Assembly (NCBI GenBank): GCA_902594275.1
Contig: CACJLQ010000007.1
Span: 1 to 55,915 of the forward strand
Origin: an uncultured Litorivicinus sp.
GTDB taxonomy: Bacteria > Pseudomonadota > Gammaproteobacteria > Pseudomonadales > Litorivicinaceae
Direction: 5' to 3'
DNA: 55,915 bases
A model generated the notes under the pieces. The model was not told the origin of the DNA and ran no database searches. It saw only the letters and a program-made list of their open reading frames with translations. A program made the position numbers and the translations under genes. Numbering within the stretch: position 1 is the first letter of the stretch; each line of letters begins with the position of its first letter. This document shows positions 1 through 10,280 of the stretch, piece after piece.

Positions 1-201
1 TTGTGAATTTAGAAGATAGGCTTCGCCGTTTCGAACGATCACGTAGGTATCGCTTAAGTTGGCCTTTCCAGCTCGGACCGATTTCACTTCCCAACCGTGG
101 AGTTGCATACCGGCCTCGAATATTTCGTCGATGTGGTAATCAAAACGTGCGCGTTTATTTTGAGCGATTTGATTGCTGTTATTGTTCGATTTTTTGGCCA
201 T
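1..201 (-). CDS. smpB: SsrA-binding protein SmpB (partial, C-terminus beyond window)
   Basis: SmpB binds tmRNA and delivers it to stalled ribosomes for trans-translation in the cytoplasm. The first 67 codons read on the minus strand from ATG at 201. They show a basic N-terminus ([20 protein letters not shown]) followed by the family-typical [19 protein letters not shown] segment of the OB-fold core at about residues 37-55. The gene runs off the left edge, so roughly the C-terminal half, including the basic tail that acts in the ribosomal A site, is not visible. It is divergent from ratA, the usual gammaproteobacterial arrangement. I am confident because the conserved core matches without gaps. 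Confidence 0.95.
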   Translation of the reverse strand, partial: MAKKSNNNSNQIAQNKRARFDYHIDEIFEAGMQLHGWEVKSVRAGKANLSDTYVIVRNGEAYLLNSQ

Positions 202-255
202 GGCGGGCGACTTTACGTATATTTGCCGTTTTTTCAAATAGCGATTGAGGAATTG

Positions 256-690
256 ATGCCGAAAATCACGAGATCCGCAATAGTGTCTCACACTCCAGAG
301 CAAATGTTTGAACTGGTCAATGACTTTGCACGATATCCCGAGTTTTTACCCTGGTGTGGTGCTGCACGGGTCATCGATTCTTCTGACACGGTCATTGTCG
401 GAGAGCTATCGATTCAAAAGGGTAGCATTCGGCAAGCATTCACGACCAAAAACACCTTAACGCCACCAGAACGGATCGATTTATCTTTAGTGAATGGACC
501 CTTTAAATCGCTATCAGGACATTGGCGTTTTGAGTCAGTTGGCGAGGATTGCTGTCGCGTGAGCCTTGATCTTGAATTCGAATTTGCGGGCAAATTAATC
601 GCTATGGCAATCGGCGCTGTGTTTTCGCAAATCGCTGGAAGCCTTGTTGATGCGTTTTGTGATCGTGCAGATCAGTTATACGGTCGTTAG
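256..690 (+). CDS. ratA: RatA-like START/coenzyme Q-binding (COQ10) family protein
   Basis: A 144-residue protein of the polyketide cyclase/START-like family (RatA/YfjG, Coq10-related). In E. coli RatA was reported to block 70S assembly; Coq10 relatives bind ubiquinone, so the physiological role is unsettled. The start at 256 ([10 protein letters not shown]) was chosen because GAGGAA precedes it and it matches the usual family N-terminus; the frame is open further upstream but would overlap smpB. Family segments visible are [21 protein letters not shown] near residues 15-35 and the C-terminal helix beginning at [20 protein letters not shown]. rnfH follows 3 bp later, the conserved smpB/ratA/rnfH/bamE neighbourhood. 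Confidence 0.9.
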   Translation: MPKITRSAIVSHTPEQMFELVNDFARYPEFLPWCGAARVIDSSDTVIVGELSIQKGSIRQAFTTKNTLTPPERIDLSLVNGPFKSLSGHWRFESVGEDCCRVSLDLEFEFAGKLIAMAIGAVFSQIAGSLVDAFCDRADQLYGR

Positions 691-693
691 GTT

Positions 694-984
694 TTGAAAG
701 TTCAGGTCGTCTACGCAAAGTCCGATCAACAATACGTGGTTGAATTAGATGTCCCGGAAGGAACAACTGTCTATCAGGCCGCAAATTTGTCTGGTTTCGT
801 CGCCAAATTCCCAGAAATTGATCTTGCAACAACTCCGATGGGTGTCTTTGGCGTCCGTGTCAAAACGGCCACCACCACGATCCTCCATCCGGGCGATCGG
901 GTGGAGTTGTATCGATCTTTAATAGCGGATCCGAAGGAGAGCCGCCGGACTCGCGCTGAATCTCAGAAACTTGATCGTTCGTAA
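694..984 (+). CDS. rnfH: RnfH family ubiquitin-like protein
   Basis: A 96-residue beta-grasp protein of the RnfH family, often encoded beside ratA; its molecular role is not established. It starts with TTG at 694, three bases after the ratA stop, giving MKVQVVYAKSDQQYVVELDV. The diagnostic C-terminal motif GDRVELYRSLIADPKESRR is intact near residues 68-86. The last 41 codons overlap the 3' end of bamE on the opposite strand by 125 bp. The overlap covers this conserved motif, so neither gene can be freely trimmed. Identification is firm from the motif; the TTG start is supported by spacing and the absence of an ATG. Confidence 0.9.
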   Translation: MKVQVVYAKSDQQYVVELDVPEGTTVYQAANLSGFVAKFPEIDLATTPMGVFGVRVKTATTTILHPGDRVELYRSLIADPKESRRTRAESQKLDRS

Positions 985-1255
985 AGTTTACAATCAGATA
1001 AGTATTTTGTTGAACTTCGCCGTCAAAATCGATCCGCTCTAAATAAATCCAACGGTTGGGATTGAAAGTATTCAAAGTGATTGGCGATCCGAGTAGGAAC
1101 TGCACTTGATCTCTTGACATTCCGACGTCCAGCCGTTCGACACGCTCAGGGATGAGTTGATTACCTTGCTTCACAGGATTTTTGTGGACACCAGGGAAAC
1201 TGCAGCCAGTGAGCACAATGGTGGTCATCAGAACGAGAATGGAAATCAGTCGCAT
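860..1255 (-). CDS. bamE: Outer membrane protein assembly factor BamE (SmpA/OmlA lipoprotein)
   Basis: BamE is a small lipoprotein of the BAM complex that inserts beta-barrel proteins into the outer membrane. The 131-residue product has a lipoprotein signal with lipobox LTGC (Cys18), then the SmpA/OmlA fold with RVERLDVGMSRDQVQFLLGSP at about residues 38-58 and WIYLERIDFDGEVQQ at 69-83. ATG at 1255 has AGGAAG about 7 bases upstream, so the longer frame to 1366 is rejected. The last 41 residues overlap rnfH antisense and include a non-conserved proline/tryptophan-rich tail ending SWWWPF, longer than E. coli BamE (113 aa). It is divergent from fur, as in Pseudomonas omlA/fur. Confidence 0.93.
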   Translation of the reverse strand: MRLISILVLMTTIVLTGCSFPGVHKNPVKQGNQLIPERVERLDVGMSRDQVQFLLGSPITLNTFNPNRWIYLERIDFDGEVQQNTYLIVNFTNDQVSEIQRESGGSPSDPLLKIDTTPPDRPDGGSWWWPF

Positions 1256-1320
1256 CAATATCTTCCTGAGGAAATTCTTGGCAGAATAATAAAGATGCCA
1301 AGCCGATGAGTCTATTGATG

Positions 1321-1743
1321 ATGCAATACGAAACTGACGAATTAAAAAAAGTGGGACTAAAAGCAACGCTTCCGCGGATTCATGTCTTACAGCTATTGCT
1401 TGCCAGCGAAGGAGAGCATATGTCGGCGGAAGTGGTCTACCGCAAACTGCATGAGTCTGGCGTTGATGTGAATCTCGCGACGATTTATCGAGTTCTGACG
1501 CAATTTCAAGAGGCCGGGTTGGTCGAGCGCCATCAGTTCGACGCCACGACCAGTGTATTTGAGCTCAAACCTGACGATCACCACGACCATATGGTGTGTG
1601 TTCGATGCCATCAGGTTATTGAGTATGTGAGTCCTGAGATAGAAGCCTTGCAGGAGAAAATTGCAAGAGATCATGATTGCGACATCGTCGATCACACACA
1701 TGTCATTTATGTGACTTGCTCTGATTGTTCGACGACAAGGTAA
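1321..1743 (+). CDS. fur: Ferric uptake regulator Fur
   Basis: Fur is the Fe(II)-sensing dimeric repressor of iron uptake genes. Start 1321 gives 140 residues (MQYETDELKKVGLKATLPRI), whose N-terminus has the same length as E. coli Fur. An in-frame ATG at 1306 would add five residues, and neither start has a clear Shine-Dalgarno. The winged helix includes VNLATIYRVLTQFQEAGLV. The metal site contains HHDH. Two CxxC pairs (CVRC near residue 94 and CSDC near the C-terminus) would form the structural zinc site, as in E. coli; I recall these being absent from P. aeruginosa Fur. The stop overlaps the start of the permease gene (TAATG), implying translational coupling. Confidence 0.95.
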   Translation: MQYETDELKKVGLKATLPRIHVLQLLLASEGEHMSAEVVYRKLHESGVDVNLATIYRVLTQFQEAGLVERHQFDATTSVFELKPDDHHDHMVCVRCHQVIEYVSPEIEALQEKIARDHDCDIVDHTHVIYVTCSDCSTTR

Positions 1744-2708
1744 TGGGTTCGAGCCCTCTTCTTGATCCGAGTGTTCTGTTTTTCGTACTTGGTCTATTTG
1801 CTGGTCTTGTGCGCTCCAACCTTGAAATCCCAACTGCGATTGCTCGCTTTTTATCGCTCTATTTATTAATGGCGCTCGGGCTCAAGGGTGGATTTTCCCT
1901 TGCAGAAAGTGGTTTTAACCCAGCAATTCTCAGAGATCTTGTGTTTGCTGTTGGGCTCGCTCTAGCCATCCCGTTTGTGAGCTTTATGGTGTTGAAGCGT
2001 GTGATTAATCCGTTGGATGCGCTGGCGATCTCGGCGACTTACGGTTCCGTTTCTGCGGTTACATTCATTACGGCAACACAATTTTTAGAAACCAATGGTC
2101 TCGAGTACGGCGGCCACATGGCTGCTGCCATGGCGTTAATGGAATCGCCGGCGATTATTTTTGCAATTTTAATGGCGAATCTCTACCGAACGCAGGAGGC
2201 GCGTCAGGAGCACCAAGGATTCTTGGTTGTGTTAAGGGAGTCGTTCACCGAGGGTGCACAGATCCTACTGTTGGGCGCGATGGTTATTGGGATGATCACT
2301 GGGGTGGCCGGTAAAACGATAATGGATCCATTTACGGGGATGATTTTTAAAGGCATGCTCGCGTTCTTCTTACTTGATATGGGTGTGGCGACTGCCAAAC
2401 GACTTGTCGATTTGCGGGGTGTGCCGAAGCGGTTGGCGTTCTATGGAGTGATTGCGCCCCTGACGCACGCTTCAATCGCGTTAATGTTGGCCTGGGCGGG
2501 TGGTCTATCAGCCGCCAATGCGACTCTGTTGGCCGTCCTTACAGGGTCGGCTTCCTACATCGCTGTTCCTGCTGTTTTGAAGCACGCTCTACCAGAATCC
2601 AATCCAAGCCTGTACCTCGGGCTATCGCTTGGTCTGACGTTTCCGTTTAACATCATTCTCGGTATACCGCTGTATCATTGGGCAGCCACTTGGTTGATCG
2701 GCGGTTAA
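1743..2708 (+). CDS. SbtA-family sodium-dependent bicarbonate permease
   Basis: A hydrophobic 321-residue protein of the SbtA/DUF897 family (Pfam Sbt_1), whose cyanobacterial founder imports bicarbonate with sodium. It shows two related halves of about five membrane segments each. Family signatures are LFAGLVRSNLEIPTAIARF near residues 18-36, GLKGGFSLAESGF near 44-56 and SATYGSVSAVTFITATQFLE near 99-118. ATG at 1743 overlaps the fur stop (TAATG); an in-frame TTG at 1725 is less likely. No SbtB (PII-like regulator) gene is adjacent. It is shorter than cyanobacterial SbtA, apparently because of a shorter central loop. The family is clear; substrate specificity in this organism is inferred. Confidence 0.85.
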   Translation: MGSSPLLDPSVLFFVLGLFAGLVRSNLEIPTAIARFLSLYLLMALGLKGGFSLAESGFNPAILRDLVFAVGLALAIPFVSFMVLKRVINPLDALAISATYGSVSAVTFITATQFLETNGLEYGGHMAAAMALMESPAIIFAILMANLYRTQEARQEHQGFLVVLRESFTEGAQILLLGAMVIGMITGVAGKTIMDPFTGMIFKGMLAFFLLDMGVATAKRLVDLRGVPKRLAFYGVIAPLTHASIALMLAWAGGLSAANATLLAVLTGSASYIAVPAVLKHALPESNPSLYLGLSLGLTFPFNIILGIPLYHWAATWLIGG

Positions 2709-4363
2709 TTTCGCAACAAATCTGTTGCAGCTTGTCGCGTACTTTCAGTGATCGAATGCCCGCCAAGCATTCGCGCAATTTCATTGATTCGCTCACCGCG
2801 CGACAGAAGGCGGGCCTGTGAAACCGTAACGTCGTCATCCGATTGTTTTTGCACATGCAGATGCTGATCCGCTTGCCCTGCAACCTGTGGTTGGTGGGTG
2901 ACGACAAGCACCTGGGCGTTCACCGCCAACTCAGTCAACAGCTCCCCCACTTTTGCAGCAGTTTTCCCGCCGATCCCCACATCGACCTCGTCAAAGACCA
3001 GGGTTGGTGTCGCTAATCGAGTTGCTGTGATGACCTGAATCGCCAGATTAACGCGAGACAGTTCGCCACCGGATGCAATTTTCGATAAGGGACCACCTTG
3101 TTGACCTGGATTGGGCTGGAAAAAAAATTGAACAGATTCGGCGCCGGTAGCCGATAGTGCTTCATTAGGAATCAGGCGGATCTCTAATCGCGCGTATTCC
3201 ATCCCTAGGTCTGGAAAATTAGCAGTGACTTCTCGAGACAGTTGCTTTGCGGCGGCGGCCCGTATAGTTGTTAATTCAGCAGCTTTTTGCTGCGCGATGA
3301 TCTCAAGCTCTGTAACTTTTTGTTCCAGCATCGGAATGCGATCATTCGCTTCGGCAATTCCTGCAAGTCGTGAGACCAGATTTATGTGATGCTGGACGAG
3401 GTCCTCTGGTTCGATTTTATGTTTTCTTGAGAGCTGAAATACCTGTGCAAGACGCTCCTCAACAAATCGCAGGCGCTCTGGATCAAGATCGAATTGGTCG
3501 CGTGCATGTTGGATTTCGCTTTTCGCCTCACTCAGCGCAATGGCGGCTTGTTCGAGGAGCTCAGTTGCATTCTCTAGTCCTTGATGGCCATTTGCAATTT
3601 GACCGACATCATTGGCAATTTTTTCTGTGTGACTGATTATTCCACCGGTTTCATCGCCCGATAGGAGCATGAGGGTTTGTTCGGTGACTCTGATAAACGT
3701 ATCGCCAGTCGCCAGCTGGCGCTGCTCTCGGTCAAGTTGTTCAAATTCACCAGCCTGAAGATTAAATGCGTTGAGTTCCTCGACTTGAAAACCGAGAAGC
3801 TCTCGTTCGGCGTCTGCTTTCGATGCATCTGCCTGGAGCGTATGCAGTGACGATAGGGTATCTATCCATTCCTTGACGGCGGCCGATGTGCGCTGACGTG
3901 CCAGACCCTGGTCAGCATATTCATCCAATAACTCAAGTTGATGCTTCGGTTGAAGCAATTTTTGATTCGCGTGTTGGGTGTGCATCAAAACGAGTTGCTC
4001 TGACAGTTCCTTCAATTGTGAAGTTGAAATGGGAGTTCCGTTAACATAGGCCTTCGAGCGGCCTTCTGACGACAGTGTTCGTCTCAAAACCAGCTCATCA
4101 TTTTGGTCCAGTTCATTATCACTCAACCACGCTTTTGCTTGAGGGAGGCGTTCGATGTCAAATTCAGCAATGATCTGTGCTCGCTCGGTTCCAGCGCGTA
4201 CTAGCGCGAGATCAGCGCGTGCGCCCAAAGCCAGTTCCAGCGCATCAAGGATCAGCGATTTACCGGCACCTGTATCGCCGGTCACTGCAATACATCCACT
4301 GGTCAGTTCAAGGTCGACTGACGCGAGTGTCGCTAAGTTTTTAACATTCAGTTGTAAGAGCAT
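2705..4363 (-). CDS. recN: DNA repair protein RecN
   Basis: RecN is an SMC-like ATPase that acts at double-strand breaks. The 552-residue protein has Walker A GDTGAGKS at residues 29-36, the N-terminal DLELTSGCIAVTG core, a long central coiled coil (about 160-370), and the C-terminal signature/Walker B region with LSRVNLAIQVI and TLVFDEVDVGIGG. ATG at 4363 (MLLQLNVKNLATLASVDLEL) matches the family start; the longer frame to 4429 would run into the promoter region of grpE. It is divergent from grpE and converges on the permease gene, sharing the palindromic tetranucleotide TTAA as both stop codons. Confidence 0.95.
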   Translation of the reverse strand: MLLQLNVKNLATLASVDLELTSGCIAVTGDTGAGKSLILDALELALGARADLALVRAGTERAQIIAEFDIERLPQAKAWLSDNELDQNDELVLRRTLSSEGRSKAYVNGTPISTSQLKELSEQLVLMHTQHANQKLLQPKHQLELLDEYADQGLARQRTSAAVKEWIDTLSSLHTLQADASKADAERELLGFQVEELNAFNLQAGEFEQLDREQRQLATGDTFIRVTEQTLMLLSGDETGGIISHTEKIANDVGQIANGHQGLENATELLEQAAIALSEAKSEIQHARDQFDLDPERLRFVEERLAQVFQLSRKHKIEPEDLVQHHINLVSRLAGIAEANDRIPMLEQKVTELEIIAQQKAAELTTIRAAAAKQLSREVTANFPDLGMEYARLEIRLIPNEALSATGAESVQFFFQPNPGQQGGPLSKIASGGELSRVNLAIQVITATRLATPTLVFDEVDVGIGGKTAAKVGELLTELAVNAQVLVVTHQPQVAGQADQHLHVQKQSDDDVTVSQARLLSRGERINEIARMLGGHSITESTRQAATDLLRN

Positions 4364-4373
4364 TTGTTTGTCT

Positions 4374-4402
4374 GTTGAAACTCGCGGATATGACCTTATA
4401 CA
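4374..4402 (+). promoter_or_regulatory. Candidate heat-shock (sigma-32) and/or sigma-70 promoter of grpE
   Basis: In the 91-bp recN/grpE gap, GTTGAAA (4374-4380) is followed after 13 bp by CCTTATAC, the spacing of classical sigma-32 promoters. The same bases also read as a sigma-70 promoter, TTGAAA-16-TATACA. A heat-shock promoter is expected upstream of grpE-dnaK-dnaJ. The -10 match to the sigma-32 CCCCAT core is only partial, so sigma assignment is tentative. Confidence 0.45.
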
Positions 4403-4454
4403 TGCGTTTTCGTAGAGAGTGTAGCCCACTCACGGGATAAACAAGGAGGAGGTT

Positions 4455-5066
4455 ATGGCCGACGAAAAATCACCAGCGGATGAGGACGTCATGAAAGACA
4501 CAGTGGATGCGTCTGAAACCCAAAATGAAGAGCTGGGCGACGATGCGATTCAAGACGACGAACAGGAAGCGATTGGCACCAGCGATGATCCAGTTGATTT
4601 CGATGATGATGCGGCCAGCTTGGAAACGCAGGTTGAAGAGCTCAAAGAAGCACTAATCCGCTCCCAAGCAGATCTTCAAAACGTTCGTCGCCGTGCCGAG
4701 CGTGATCTTGAAAATGCACATAAGTACGCAGTTGAGAAATTTGTCAAAGATTTACTCGCAGTGTTGGATTCAATGGATCGAGCGCTTGAACTAGCCGAAA
4801 CCACAGACGGTTTTGATGCGTCGATGCTCGAGGGCACTCAAATGACGCACAAGCTCCTTTTGGATACAGCGTCTAAGCATGGAGTGGAGCCAATCAATCC
4901 GGTTGGAGAGATATTTGATCCGCAAGAGCATCAGGCAATGAGCATGGTTGAGTCAGCAGATCACGAACCAAATACGGTGATGGCAGTGATGCAGAAAGGC
5001 TACAAATTAGAAGGACGAGTGATCCGAGCGGCGATGGTCATGGTGACCAAAGGTGCTTCAACCTAG
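4455..5066 (+). CDS. grpE: Nucleotide exchange factor GrpE
   Basis: GrpE releases ADP from DnaK. The 203-residue protein begins with a very acidic, low-complexity N-terminus (about residues 1-55). This is followed by the long dimerising helix containing LKEALIRSQADLQNVRRRAE near 63-82, and the C-terminal beta domain with HKLLLDTASKHGVEPI and GYKLEGRVIRAAMVMV. The Shine-Dalgarno AAGGAGGAGG lies just upstream of ATG 4455. It is the first gene of the grpE-dnaK-dnaJ group and is divergent from recN. Confidence 0.97.
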   Translation: MADEKSPADEDVMKDTVDASETQNEELGDDAIQDDEQEAIGTSDDPVDFDDDAASLETQVEELKEALIRSQADLQNVRRRAERDLENAHKYAVEKFVKDLLAVLDSMDRALELAETTDGFDASMLEGTQMTHKLLLDTASKHGVEPINPVGEIFDPQEHQAMSMVESADHEPNTVMAVMQKGYKLEGRVIRAAMVMVTKGAST

Positions 5067-5069
5067 TCA

Positions 5070-5096
5070 CTTGAATGCGGATAAAAAACCGCAATA
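5070..5096 (+). promoter_or_regulatory. Candidate sigma-32 promoter between grpE and dnaK
   Basis: CTTGAA (5070-5075), 13 bp, then CCGCAATA (5089-5096) resembles the sigma-32 consensus CTTGAA-N13-CCCCATTA in both boxes and spacing. It would give dnaK its own heat-inducible start. The same stretch forms a small hairpin (TGCGG 5076-5080 with CCGCA 5089-5093), so an RNA-level role is an alternative. Confidence 0.4.
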
Positions 5097-5110
5097 AACG
5101 AGAGAGTAAA

Positions 5111-5124
5111 TCCGGGCATCCGGA
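5111..5124 (+). other. Hairpin in the dnaK leader
   Basis: TCCGG (5111-5115) pairs with CCGGA (5120-5124) around a GCAT loop, about 25 bases upstream of dnaK and before its Shine-Dalgarno (GAGAGGAAAA). There is no U-run, so it is not a terminator. A role in mRNA stability or in uncoupling dnaK from grpE expression is possible but unproven. Confidence 0.35.
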
Positions 5125-5149
5125 CATGGATGAATAGAGAGGAAAAACC

Positions 5150-7069
5150 ATGGGTAAGATCATAGGAATCGATCTTGGTACAACGAATTCTTGCGTGGCT
5201 GTGCTGGAAGGCGGCAAGCCACGCGTCATTGAGAACGCTGAGGGCGATCGTACGACTCCGTCGATTATTGCCTATACCGACGACGAGACACTGGTCGGAC
5301 AGTCGGCGAAACGGCAGTCTGTAACGAATCCAGACAACACATTATTTGCTGTCAAGCGCCTGATTGGTCGCAAGTTCAGTGATGATGTAGTGCAGAAAGA
5401 TATCAAAATGGTTCCCTACAAAATCGTAGGTGCTGACAACGGCGACGCTTGGATTGACGTCAAGGGAGAAAAGCTCGCTCCTCCTCAAATTTCGGCCGAA
5501 GTCTTGAAAAAAATGAAAAAGACGGCCGAAGATTACCTCGGGGAAGACGTTACGGAAGCTGTGATCACGGTTCCAGCGTATTTCAACGACAGTCAGCGTC
5601 AGGCCACAAAAGATGCAGGTAAAATTGCGGGCCTCGATGTGAAAAGGATCATCAATGAGCCGACCGCTGCCGCTCTTGCTTATGGAATGGATCAGGCTCG
5701 TGGTGATTCGGTGATTGCGGTCTACGATTTGGGTGGTGGTACCTTTGATATTTCAATCATTGAGATTGCTGAAGTCGATGGAGAGCACCAGTTCGAAGTG
5801 TTGTCCACTAACGGAGATACATTCCTTGGCGGTGAGGATTTTGATCTGCGCGTGATCGATTACCTTGCGGAGTCATTCCAGAAAGATCAGGGAATGGATC
5901 TTAAAGGTGATCCGCTAGCGATGCAGCGTTTGAAAGAAGCTGCCGAGAAGGCGAAAATCGAGTTATCTTCGAGCCAACAAACAGATGTTAACTTGCCCTA
6001 CATTACAGCCGATGCAACTGGTCCCAAGCACTTGAATCTGAAGTTGACGCGGGCGAAGCTCGAGTCATTAGTCGAAGATCTGGTAGAGCGGACACTTGCG
6101 CCAGTGAAGCAGGCACTCGAGGATGCGGGGCATTCAGCGTCTGAAATTAATGATGTCATTCTTGTTGGTGGTCAAACGCGGATGCCACTTGTTCAAGACA
6201 AGGTAAAGGCATTCTTCAACAAAGAACCACGTCGTGATGTCAACCCTGATGAGGCGGTTGCCATGGGCGCTTCTATTCAAGGTGCGGTACTGGCCGGTGA
6301 CGTGAAAGACGTATTGCTTCTCGATGTGACGCCCCTGTCTCTCGGTATTGAGACGATGGGTGGCGTGATGACTGCATTGATTGAGAAAAATACGACCATC
6401 CCAACAAAAAAGACCCAAGTGTTTTCAACCGCTGAAGACAATCAGACCGCTGTGACTATTCATGTCTTGCAAGGTGAGCGTAAACAGGCAGGTCAAAATA
6501 AGTCGTTGGGCCGATTCGATTTGGCTGATATTCCACCGGCACCTCGTGGCATGCCGCAGATTGAAGTTGCCTTTGACATCGATGCGAACGGTATTTTGAA
6601 TGTGTCTGCAAAAGACAAAGCAACCGGAAAAGAGCAGTCAATCGTGATTAAAGCATCGTCCGGCCTGTCTGATGAAGAAATCGAAAAGATGGTGAAGGAT
6701 GCTGAAGCGAATGCTGAAGCAGATAAGAAGTTTGAAGAAATGATCGGTGCGCGAAACACTGCTGACGGCATGATTCATGCGACGAAAAAGTCAATGGCAG
6801 ATGCCGGTGATAAGCTGACTGACGAAGAAAAAGCGCCAGTTGAAGCGGCTATTTCTGAACTTGAAGAGGCTTTGAAAGGTGAGGACAAGGATGAAATCAC
6901 CGCAAAGACCACGGCTTTGACTGAGGCGTCAGCGAAGATCGCAGAGAAGCTGTACGCAGCCGCAGACGCCGATGCGACTGATGCTGGTGCAGATTCTTCT
7001 TCTTCAAAACAAGATGATGATGTTGTCGATGCTGAGTTTGAAGAAGTGAAGGACGACGAGAAGAAGTGA
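5150..7069 (+). CDS. dnaK: Molecular chaperone DnaK (Hsp70)
   Basis: DnaK is the ATP-dependent Hsp70 that works with DnaJ and GrpE in protein folding and heat-shock control. The 639-residue length is typical. The N-terminal ATPase domain (about 1-385) shows [19 protein letters not shown], the phosphate loop [14 protein letters not shown] and [12 protein letters not shown] short linker with [19 protein letters not shown] leads into the substrate-binding domain, and the C-terminus is the usual acidic tail, here [13 protein letters not shown]. Start codon ATG is preceded by GAGGAAA. It follows grpE by 83 bp and precedes dnaJ by 35 bp. Confidence 0.98.
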   Translation: MGKIIGIDLGTTNSCVAVLEGGKPRVIENAEGDRTTPSIIAYTDDETLVGQSAKRQSVTNPDNTLFAVKRLIGRKFSDDVVQKDIKMVPYKIVGADNGDAWIDVKGEKLAPPQISAEVLKKMKKTAEDYLGEDVTEAVITVPAYFNDSQRQATKDAGKIAGLDVKRIINEPTAAALAYGMDQARGDSVIAVYDLGGGTFDISIIEIAEVDGEHQFEVLSTNGDTFLGGEDFDLRVIDYLAESFQKDQGMDLKGDPLAMQRLKEAAEKAKIELSSSQQTDVNLPYITADATGPKHLNLKLTRAKLESLVEDLVERTLAPVKQALEDAGHSASEINDVILVGGQTRMPLVQDKVKAFFNKEPRRDVNPDEAVAMGASIQGAVLAGDVKDVLLLDVTPLSLGIETMGGVMTALIEKNTTIPTKKTQVFSTAEDNQTAVTIHVLQGERKQAGQNKSLGRFDLADIPPAPRGMPQIEVAFDIDANGILNVSAKDKATGKEQSIVIKASSGLSDEEIEKMVKDAEANAEADKKFEEMIGARNTADGMIHATKKSMADAGDKLTDEEKAPVEAAISELEEALKGEDKDEITAKTTALTEASAKIAEKLYAAADADATDAGADSSSSKQDDDVVDAEFEEVKDDEKK

Positions 7070-7104
7070 GTTGCATGACTCAAGTCCCAGGGAAGGAAAG
7101 CTGA

Positions 7105-9041
<1,937 letters not shown>

Positions 9042-9061
9042 GGAAAACCTGCCAGCGTCGA

Positions 9062-9090
9062 TGGACTTCTCGGTCTAATCTCCCTAGAAT
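9062..9090 (+). promoter_or_regulatory. Candidate sigma-70 promoter of carAB
   Basis: TGGACT (9062-9067), 17 bp, TAGAAT (9085-9090) matches the sigma-70 consensus at four and five of six positions. It would start a leader of roughly 45 nt ahead of carA, which includes the two hairpins described separately. Confidence 0.4.
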
Positions 9091-9103
9091 GCGCATTCAA
9101 TCG

Positions 9104-9136
9104 CTCGGCGCCAGCCGAGTCTGTCGAGACAGAGGA
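9104..9136 (+). promoter_or_regulatory. Tandem hairpins in the carA leader, overlapping its Shine-Dalgarno
   Basis: CTCGGC (9104-9109) pairs with GCCGAG (9114-9119). Directly next to it, TCTGTC (9120-9125) mirrors GACAGA (9128-9133). The second 3' arm runs into the Shine-Dalgarno AGAGGA (9131-9136), which lies 7 bases before the TTG start. The geometry suggests translational control of carA, or an operator-like palindrome in DNA. No poly-U follows, so it is not a terminator. Confidence 0.4.
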
Positions 9137-9143
9137 CTCCCGG

Positions 9144-10280
9144 TTGAATTCACCTGCAATTTTAATTCTTGCCGACGGTACACAGTTTGTCGGCCGCTCC
9201 ATCGGCGCGGACGGGGTATCCGTCGGCGAAGTCGTTTTTAACACCGCAATGACGGGTTATCAGGAAATCCTGACGGACCCATCGTATGCACGGCAATTGG
9301 TGACGCTGACGTATCCACACATCGGAAATACGGGTGTGACTCCGGAGGATGAGGAATCGAACACGATTCATACAAGTGGATTGATCATTCGTGACCTCCC
9401 GCTCTTGTCGAGTAATTTCCGTGCACATGAATCACTAGATACCTACTTAAAATCAGCCGGCGTTGTTGCAATTGCAGATATCGATACACGTAAGCTGACT
9501 CGTATTTTGCGTGATAAAGGGGCTCAAGCCGGTGTCATTGTTGCGGGTATTGACGTATCTTCAAATGTGGGTATTACCAAAGCTCAGGCTGCGCTGGCTG
9601 AGTTTCCCGGGCTCGCCGGTATGGATCTCGCTAAAGAGGTGACAACTGCATCAGCGTACGAGTGGGATGAGGGCTCGTGGGTTCTGGGTGAGGGCCACTC
9701 TCAAAAAAAGGATGCTCGCTTCCATGTCGTTGCCTATGACTTTGGCGTGAAGCGTAACATCTTACGGATGCTTGCCGATCGCGGTTGCCGCTTAACCGTT
9801 GTTCCTGCGAAAACTCCAGCGAAAGATGTGTTAGCGATGAATCCTGATGGGGTATTCTTGTCCAATGGACCTGGAGATCCTGAGCCTTGCACTTACGCGA
9901 TTGAGTCGATTCAGGAAATTTTGGAAACGAAAATCCCGATCTTTGGGATCTGTTTAGGTCACCAACTCCTCGGTCTCGCATCTGGCGCTAAAACAATGAA
10001 AATGAAGTTTGGCCATCATGGTGCGAACCACCCTGTCCAGGATATCGAGACAGGAGTTGTCATGATCACCAGTCAAAACCACGGTTTTGCGATTGATGAA
10101 CACACCTTACCTATCAATCTTAAGATGACGCATAAATCGTTGTTTGATCAGTCACTGCAAGGGATAGCACGGACTGATAGCTCCGCATTCAGTTTTCAGG
10201 GTCACCCTGAAGCGAGCCCAGGGCCGCACGATGTGGCGCCGCTGTTTGACCAATTTATCGCGAACATGGAGGCCCGCTAA
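9144..10280 (+). CDS. carA: Carbamoyl-phosphate synthase small (glutaminase) subunit
   Basis: CarA hydrolyses glutamine and passes ammonia to CarB for carbamoyl phosphate, which feeds arginine and pyrimidine synthesis. The 378-residue protein starts with TTG at 9144 ([20 protein letters not shown]), chosen because of AGAGGA upstream and exact agreement with family N-termini. The CPSase small-chain domain comes first. The class I amidotransferase domain follows, with catalytic Cys in [10 protein letters not shown] (about residue 269) and the His/Glu pair in [13 protein letters not shown] near 353. The stop overlaps the carB start (TAATG). Confidence 0.97.
   Translation: MNSPAILILADGTQFVGRSIGADGVSVGEVVFNTAMTGYQEILTDPSYARQLVTLTYPHIGNTGVTPEDEESNTIHTSGLIIRDLPLLSSNFRAHESLDTYLKSAGVVAIADIDTRKLTRILRDKGAQAGVIVAGIDVSSNVGITKAQAALAEFPGLAGMDLAKEVTTASAYEWDEGSWVLGEGHSQKKDARFHVVAYDFGVKRNILRMLADRGCRLTVVPAKTPAKDVLAMNPDGVFLSNGPGDPEPCTYAIESIQEILETKIPIFGICLGHQLLGLASGAKTMKMKFGHHGANHPVQDIETGVVMITSQNHGFAIDEHTLPINLKMTHKSLFDQSLQGIARTDSSAFSFQGHPEASPGPHDVAPLFDQFIANMEAR

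Noticed and set aside
1263-1305. Fur box in the bamE/fur gap for autoregulation
   Set aside because: The AT-rich AGAATAATAAAGAT is only loosely like GATAATGATAAT; too weak to annotate.
5076-5124. Terminator between grpE and dnaK
   Set aside because: Both hairpins there lack a following U-run; recorded as a possible promoter and a leader hairpin instead.
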